Below, piece by piece: positions 58,112 through 64,000 of a stretch of DNA of 64,000 nt. Each line of letters starts with the position of its first letter. The stretch's first letter is position 1. The stretch spans positions 682,001-746,000 of the forward strand of contig NW_026060238.1 in NCBI RefSeq assembly GCF_024166365.1, read 5' to 3'. A program made the translations under genes and the position numbers. The notes beneath the pieces are model-generated. The model was not told the origin of the DNA. It searched no databases and saw only the letters and a list, made by a program, of their open reading frames with translations. This DNA is from Elephas maximus indicus. Lineage: Eukaryota > Chordata > Mammalia > Proboscidea > Elephantidae.

Positions 58112-61100
58112 TATTCTATATTATTCTTATTCTGCATTATTCTATACTTATCTACATTGTATATTCTAAATTCTACTTTCAATATTCTACATTATATATT
58201 TCATATTCTATAGTCTACATTCTACACTCTATATTCTTCTATATTCTATGTTCTGTATTCTATTTTCTTCTATATTCTATATTCCTTATTCTTCAATATT
58301 CTATGTTCTATATTCTGTATTCTACCTTCTACATTCTAAATTCTATATTCTGTATTCTATACTCTATATTCTATGTTTGATATTCTATGTTTTGTGTTCT
58401 ATGTTCTATGTTCAATCTTTTATCATCTGCTTTCTTCTATCTACTATGTTCAATCCATCTTCTATCGTCAATTTTCTTCTATATTGTATGTTCTGTTCCG
58501 TATTATATTTTCTTCTATTTTCTATATTCTTTTGTGTCCTATATTCTATTATCTTCTATATTCTATATTCTTCTATGTTCTGTATTCTACATTCTATATT
58601 CTATTTTCCATATTCTATACTCTTCTATATTCTTCTACATTCTATACTCTATGTCCTATAATCTTCTATATATTTTTCTTCTATATTTAATAATCTCTGT
58701 TCTATTTTCTATATTCAATATTCTATCTTCTTCTACATGCTGTATTATATATCACATGCTGTAATCCATATTCTACAGTCTATATTTTTCTACATTCTAT
58801 ATTCTATAACCTATATTCTTCAATATTCTATATTCTGTGATCTGTATTCTGTGTTTTATATTGTATATTCTACATTCTACAGTATATATTCCATATTCTT
58901 CTGTATTCTATAATCTATATACTTCTACGTTCTGTTTTCTATATTCTTCTACATTGTATATTTTAGGTCTTATATTCTTCTACATTGTATATTTTAGGTC
59001 TTATAGTCTATATTCTATTTTCTATATTCTTTTATAAACTATATTCTTCTATAATCCATATTCAACATTCTATACTCTACTATATTCTATATACTTCTAT
59101 ATTCTACTTTCTATATTCTATAATCTATATTCTTCTGTATTCTATGTTCTATAATCTATATTCATTCTACATTCTGTATTCTATACTCTGTAATTTATAT
59201 ACTTTTACACTCTATATTCTCTATTCTATGTTCTGTATTGTATTATCTATATTCTACATTCTTTATTCTATATTCTTCTATATTGTATATTTTATGTCTT
59301 ATAGTCTACATTGCATTTTCCTGAATATCCTCTATTCTATATTGTCCTATATTCTATGTTCTATCCTCTATGTTCTATATTCTACATCTCTTCTCTATAT
59401 TCTATACTCTTCTATATTCTAAAGTCTACATTATGTATTCTAAATATTTCTATATTCTTTAACTTCTCTCTTTTATATTCTGTATTCTATATTCTATTTT
59501 TCTTGTATGTTCTGTATTCTATATCCTATGTTCACCACTCTACATTCTATATTCTAAATTTTCCTATAGTCTGTATTCTTCTATATTCTACGTTCTGTAT
59601 TCTATAATCTATATTCTCTATCCTATGTTCCATATTCTATATTCTACATTCTATATTCAATATTCTTCTATATTCTGTTTTGTATATTCTATATTCTTCT
59701 ATATTGTACATTTTTTATATCATAGTCTACATTCCATATTCATCAATATTCTATATTCTTCTATATTCTATATTCCATATTCTCTATCCTATAGTCTATA
59801 TTCTTCTATATTCTATGTTCTATATTCTGTTCTGTATATTCTATCTTCTTCTATATTACATATTCATCAATATTCTATATTCTTCTATATACTCTCTTCT
59901 ATATTCTATATTCCACGTTCTATATTCTACATTCTTCTTATTTTGTCATCTATATTCTTCTATATATTATATTCTACATTCTATATCTTCTATATTCTAT
60001 ATAATTCTATATTCTATATACTTCTACATTCTATATACTTCTACATTCTGTAATATTCTATATTGTATATTTTATATCTTACATTCTATATTCCATTTTT
60101 GTCAATATCCTGTATTTTATATCCTTCTATATTCTATCTTCTATATTCTATATTCTGTTCTCTATATTCTATACTCTTCTATATTCTGTAATCTATAGTC
60201 TACATTCTGTACTCTATATTTCATGTTCTGTATTCTACTGTCTACATTCTGTACTAAATACTTCTGTATTCTTTATTCTTCTCTATTCTATATTCTGCAT
60301 ATTCTATGTTCTATATTGTATATAGCTCTATAGTCTATATTCTGCATTCTATAATCTAATCTATAGTCTTTGTTCTATATTCTACACTCTAAACTCTATA
60401 TTCTATATTCTTTTATATTCTATATTCTACATTCAATAATCTATATTCTTCTATATTGTATATCCTACATCCTTTATTCTATATTGTATATACCATAATT
60501 GTCAATATTCTTTATTCTTCTGTATTCTATCTTCTATATTCTCTAGTTTATATTCGAAATCCTATATTCTATGTTCTTCAATATTCCTTATTCTATATTC
60601 TATCTTCTATATTCTCTACTGTATATTCTTCTCTATTCTCTATTCTATGTTCTTCTACATGCTATATTCTATATTTTATCTTCTATATTCTATATTTTGT
60701 ACTCTATATTCTATGTCCTATATTCTGTATTCTATATTCTTCTAAATACTGTATGCTTCTATGTTCTGTATTCCATATTCTGTATTCTACATCCTATGTT
60801 CTATATTCAATATTCTTCTTTTTTCTATATTTTTCCATATTCTATATTCTATGTTTTACATTCTACATTCTAAATCCTTCTATTTCTATGTTGTATATAC
60901 TAAATTTTATATTCTATACTCTGTATTCTACATTCTATATTTTACATTCTACATTCTACCTTCAACATTCTATATTCTTCTTTATTCTATATTCTTCTAT
61001 ATTCTTAATTCTTCTATATTCTACATTCTATATTCAATATTCTATGTTTGCTGTTCTATATTCTTCTGTATACCATATTCTTCTCTATTCTCTATTCTGT

Positions 61101-64000
61101 ATTCTTCTATATTCTATGGGTCTTCTAAATTCTATATTCTACATTTACATTCTATATTCTATAATCTATATTCTGCTATATTCTCTATTTTATGTACTGT
61201 ATTCTATATTCTACATTCTGCATTCTGTATTCTATTTTCTATAATCTATATACTTGTACATTCTGTATTCTATATTCTTGTATATTGTATATTTTATGTA
61301 ATATTCTTTTTGCCATATTCATCAATATTCTATATTCTTCTAAATACTATGTTCTTCTATGTTCCGTATTCTTTATTCCATATTCTATTTTTACAGTCTC
61401 TATTTTATATTCTTCTATATCCTATAATCTACATTCTATATCTATATTCTATAATCTATATACTTCTATGTTCTATATGTTGTATTCTATATTCTTCTAT
61501 ATTGTACATTTTATGTCTTATATTCTATATTCATCAATATTCTATACTCTTCTGTATTCTATCTTCTTTCCTCTATGTTCTTTATTCTATATTCTGTACT
61601 CTATATTCCATACTTTATAAACTATACTGTCCTATTTTATATATTCTATATTCAATATTTACATTCTATATTCTGTACACTTCTATTTTTTATATTTTAT
61701 ATTCTTCCACATTGTTTATACTATATTCCACACTCTACATGCCATAATCTATATGCCTCTATGTGCTATAATCTGTATTTTTCTATATTCTACATTTCAC
61801 ATTCTGTATTCTATATTCTGTATTGCTCTATATTCTAAATACTATAGTCTTTGTATTTTATATTCTAAATTCTATATTCTTCAAAAATCTACATTCTTCT
61901 ATACATTCTACATTCTATATCGTATATCCTATATTATTCTATATTCCATATCCTTGTATATTCTATATCCTCCTATATTCTATACTCTTCTATATTCTTC
62001 TATATTCAATATCCTATGTTCTTCTATATTCTATATTCTTCTATATTCTATATACCTCTATATTCTTTTTTCTTCTATATTCTAAATCCCACATTCCATA
62101 TTCAATATTCTATGTTGTATATTCTATATTCTTCTATATCTATATTCCATATTCTTTATTCTATTTTCTATATTCTTCTGTATTCTGTACTCTACATTCT
62201 ATATTCTACATTCTGTATTCTATATTCTAAAATCTATATTGTATGTTCTATATTATATATTCTACATTCTGTGTTATATATTCTATATTCTTCTATTTTC
62301 TATATTCTGTATGTATATTCTGTATTCCACATTCTACATTCTTCTATATGCTATAATCTATATTCTTATATATTTTCTATTCTAGATTTTATGTTCTATA
62401 TTCTCCTTTATTCTATATCATTCTTTATTCTTTATTAATATTCTACATTCTATATTTTACATTCTTCTATATTCTATGCTCTATATTCTACACTCTACAT
62501 TCTATATTATTATATATTCTGTTTCCTACATTCTGTATTCTTTATTCTGTATTCTTCAATATTCTATCTTCTATATTCTGTACTCTATATTCTTCTATTG
62601 TCTACATTCTAAATTCTGTATTTAATATTCTTCTATATTAAATATTCTGTGCTGTATAGTCTATATTCTTCTATATTTGATATTCTTTGTGCTGTGTTCT
62701 ATGTTCAATCTTCTATCTCCTATCATCTTCTGTCTTCTATCTACTATCTTCTATTGTCTTCTATATTTGATATTATATTTTCTTCTGTTTTCTATATTCT
62801 TTTATGTCACGTATTCTATTGCCTTCTATATTCTATATTCTCCTCTATTCTATGTTCTTCTATATTCCATATTCTGCTATACTCTATGTATTTGTATATT
62901 CTGTATTCTATATTCCATATTCTACATCTATTTTCTATATCCTTCTATATTCTATTTTCTTCTACACTCTATTCTATATGCTTCTGTATTTTTTATTCTT
63001 CTATATTCTACATTCTATACTTTATAATCAATATTCTATGTTTTATGTCTTGTGTTCTATATTCTTTTATATACTATATTCTTGTATACTCTCTATTCCA
63101 TAACCTATATTCCATATTCTTCTATATTCTAAATTCTCTGTTCTTTGTTCTATATTCCTTATTCTACATTCTACGTTGTATACTCTACATTCTTCTATAT
63201 TCTATAATCCATATACTTCTAGTCTGTATTCTGTATTCTATTTTTTATTCTTCTAAACTGTATATTTTATATCTTAAATTCTGTATTTGTCAATATTCCA
63301 TATTCTTCTATATACTGTATTGTATATTCCATAGTCTATATTCTACTATATTTAATATTCTATATTCTCTTTTCTATAATCTATATTCTTCTATATTCTA
63401 TGTTCTCTATTCTGCATTCTTCTGTATTCTATAATCTATATTACTTTTAAATTCTATGTTCTGTGTTCTATAATGTATATTCTATATTCTTTATTCTTTA
63501 TATTCCTCTATATTGTATATTTTATGACTTATATTTTATAATCTATATTCTACAGCCTGTATTATATATTTTAAATTCTTCTATATTCTTTATTCTTCTC
63601 TGTTCTGTATTCTATGTTCTGTGTTCCACATTCTACATTCTATATTCTATGTTCTTCTATATTCCATGTTCTATATTCTGTATTCTAAATTTTTTCTTCT
63701 ATATTCAACATGGTAAACTCTATATTCTGTGTTCTATAATCTATATTCTTTTATATTCGATAATCTACATTCTACTTTCTATAATCTTAAATAATCTTAT
63801 AATCTATATTCTTCTATATTGTATATTCTATATACCATATTCTTCTATATTCTATCTTCTACATTCTGTAGTCCGTATTCCTCTATATGCTATATTCCAC
63901 ATTCTATATTCTATATTTTATATGCTATGTTCTTCTACATTCTGTATTGTATATTCTTCTGTATTCTAAAGTCTTCTATAATGTATAGTCTATATTCTTT
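58112..64000. repeat. Degenerate (TTCTATA)n satellite, right segment, open at the window edge
   Basis: At least 5.9 kb of the same heptamer array as 56694-57391. Variants include an imperfect sub-motif TATTGTATATTTTATGTCTT recurring every few hundred bp, an exact 31-bp tandem duplication (58940-59001) and a ~230-bp block repeated 4.3 kb apart. The + strand is almost free of stop codons, giving open stretches up to 328 codons (60761-61747) of low-complexity F/Y/I/L/S sequence. I do not consider these genes. The array's right end lies outside the window. Confidence 0.93.

Noticed and set aside
56710..63969. Many overlapping open frames of 65-328 codons, rich in Y, I, L, F and S
   Set aside because: They follow directly from the stop-free heptamer unit on one strand, exist in all three frames at once, and have no gene-like start context, domain or codon bias.
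56694..64000. Tandem array as a CRISPR or as heat-shock elements
   Set aside because: There are no spacers of constant length and the DNA is mammalian nuclear. TTC blocks are not arranged in inverted nGAAnnTTCn pairs.

Overview
This window is intergenic and pseudogene-bearing mammalian nuclear DNA, most likely from an elephant or a close paenungulate relative (Afrotheria). The assignment rests on many copies of a tRNA-derived SINE of AfroSINE type (5' GGAGCCCTGGTGGCRCAGTG, 3' GAGTCGGAATCGACT), on RTE/BovB LINE fragments whose 3' end shares that GAGTCGGAACCGACT tail, and on several L1 LINEs that share one lineage. I see no intact host protein-coding gene, tRNA, rRNA or CRISPR array. The only host gene relics are two olfactory receptor (OR) pseudogenes on the + strand (about 16.96-17.89 kb and 38.42-39.37 kb). 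Both look like subfamily 6C, which suggests a decayed part of an OR6C-like cluster.

Layout. 1-2.9 kb is the 5' part of an L1 on the minus strand, with a GC-rich 5' UTR built of ~216-bp monomers. 2.9-5.4 kb holds an ERV-L-like remnant, two adjacent AfroSINEs and an ancient L1 3' end. 5.4-15.1 kb holds a 5'-truncated L1 directly abutting a near-full-length L1 (both minus), the latter carrying an RTE insertion. 15-23.7 kb is AT-rich DNA with OR pseudogene 1, solo LTRs and AfroSINEs. 23.8-33.0 kb is a full-length minus-strand L1 of another lineage; it interrupts an AfroSINE, contains a solo LTR and has a 5' UTR of about eight purine-rich monomers. 33-40.6 kb is AT-rich DNA with old L1 pieces, a MIR and OR pseudogene 2. 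40.6-47.2 kb is the best preserved L1 (9-bp target duplication, 707-codon open stretch of ORF2). Its 5' UTR lacks blocks whose edges match GT-AG introns. 47.5-56.7 kb is a patchwork of LTRs, old L1, MER5A-like, RTE and SINE pieces plus a 150-bp local duplication. From 56.7 kb to the right edge runs a degenerate heptamer satellite, (TTCTATA)n with TTC insertions, broken once by an RTE fragment.

How the pieces relate. Nothing here forms an operon or pathway. The history is one of nested retrotransposition into a decayed OR locus plus expansion of a tandem array. The most unusual parts are the satellite, which lacks stop codons on one strand for hundreds of codons because of its unit, and the L1 copy that looks like the insertion of a spliced L1 RNA. 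All family names come from recognition by eye; no database search was run.
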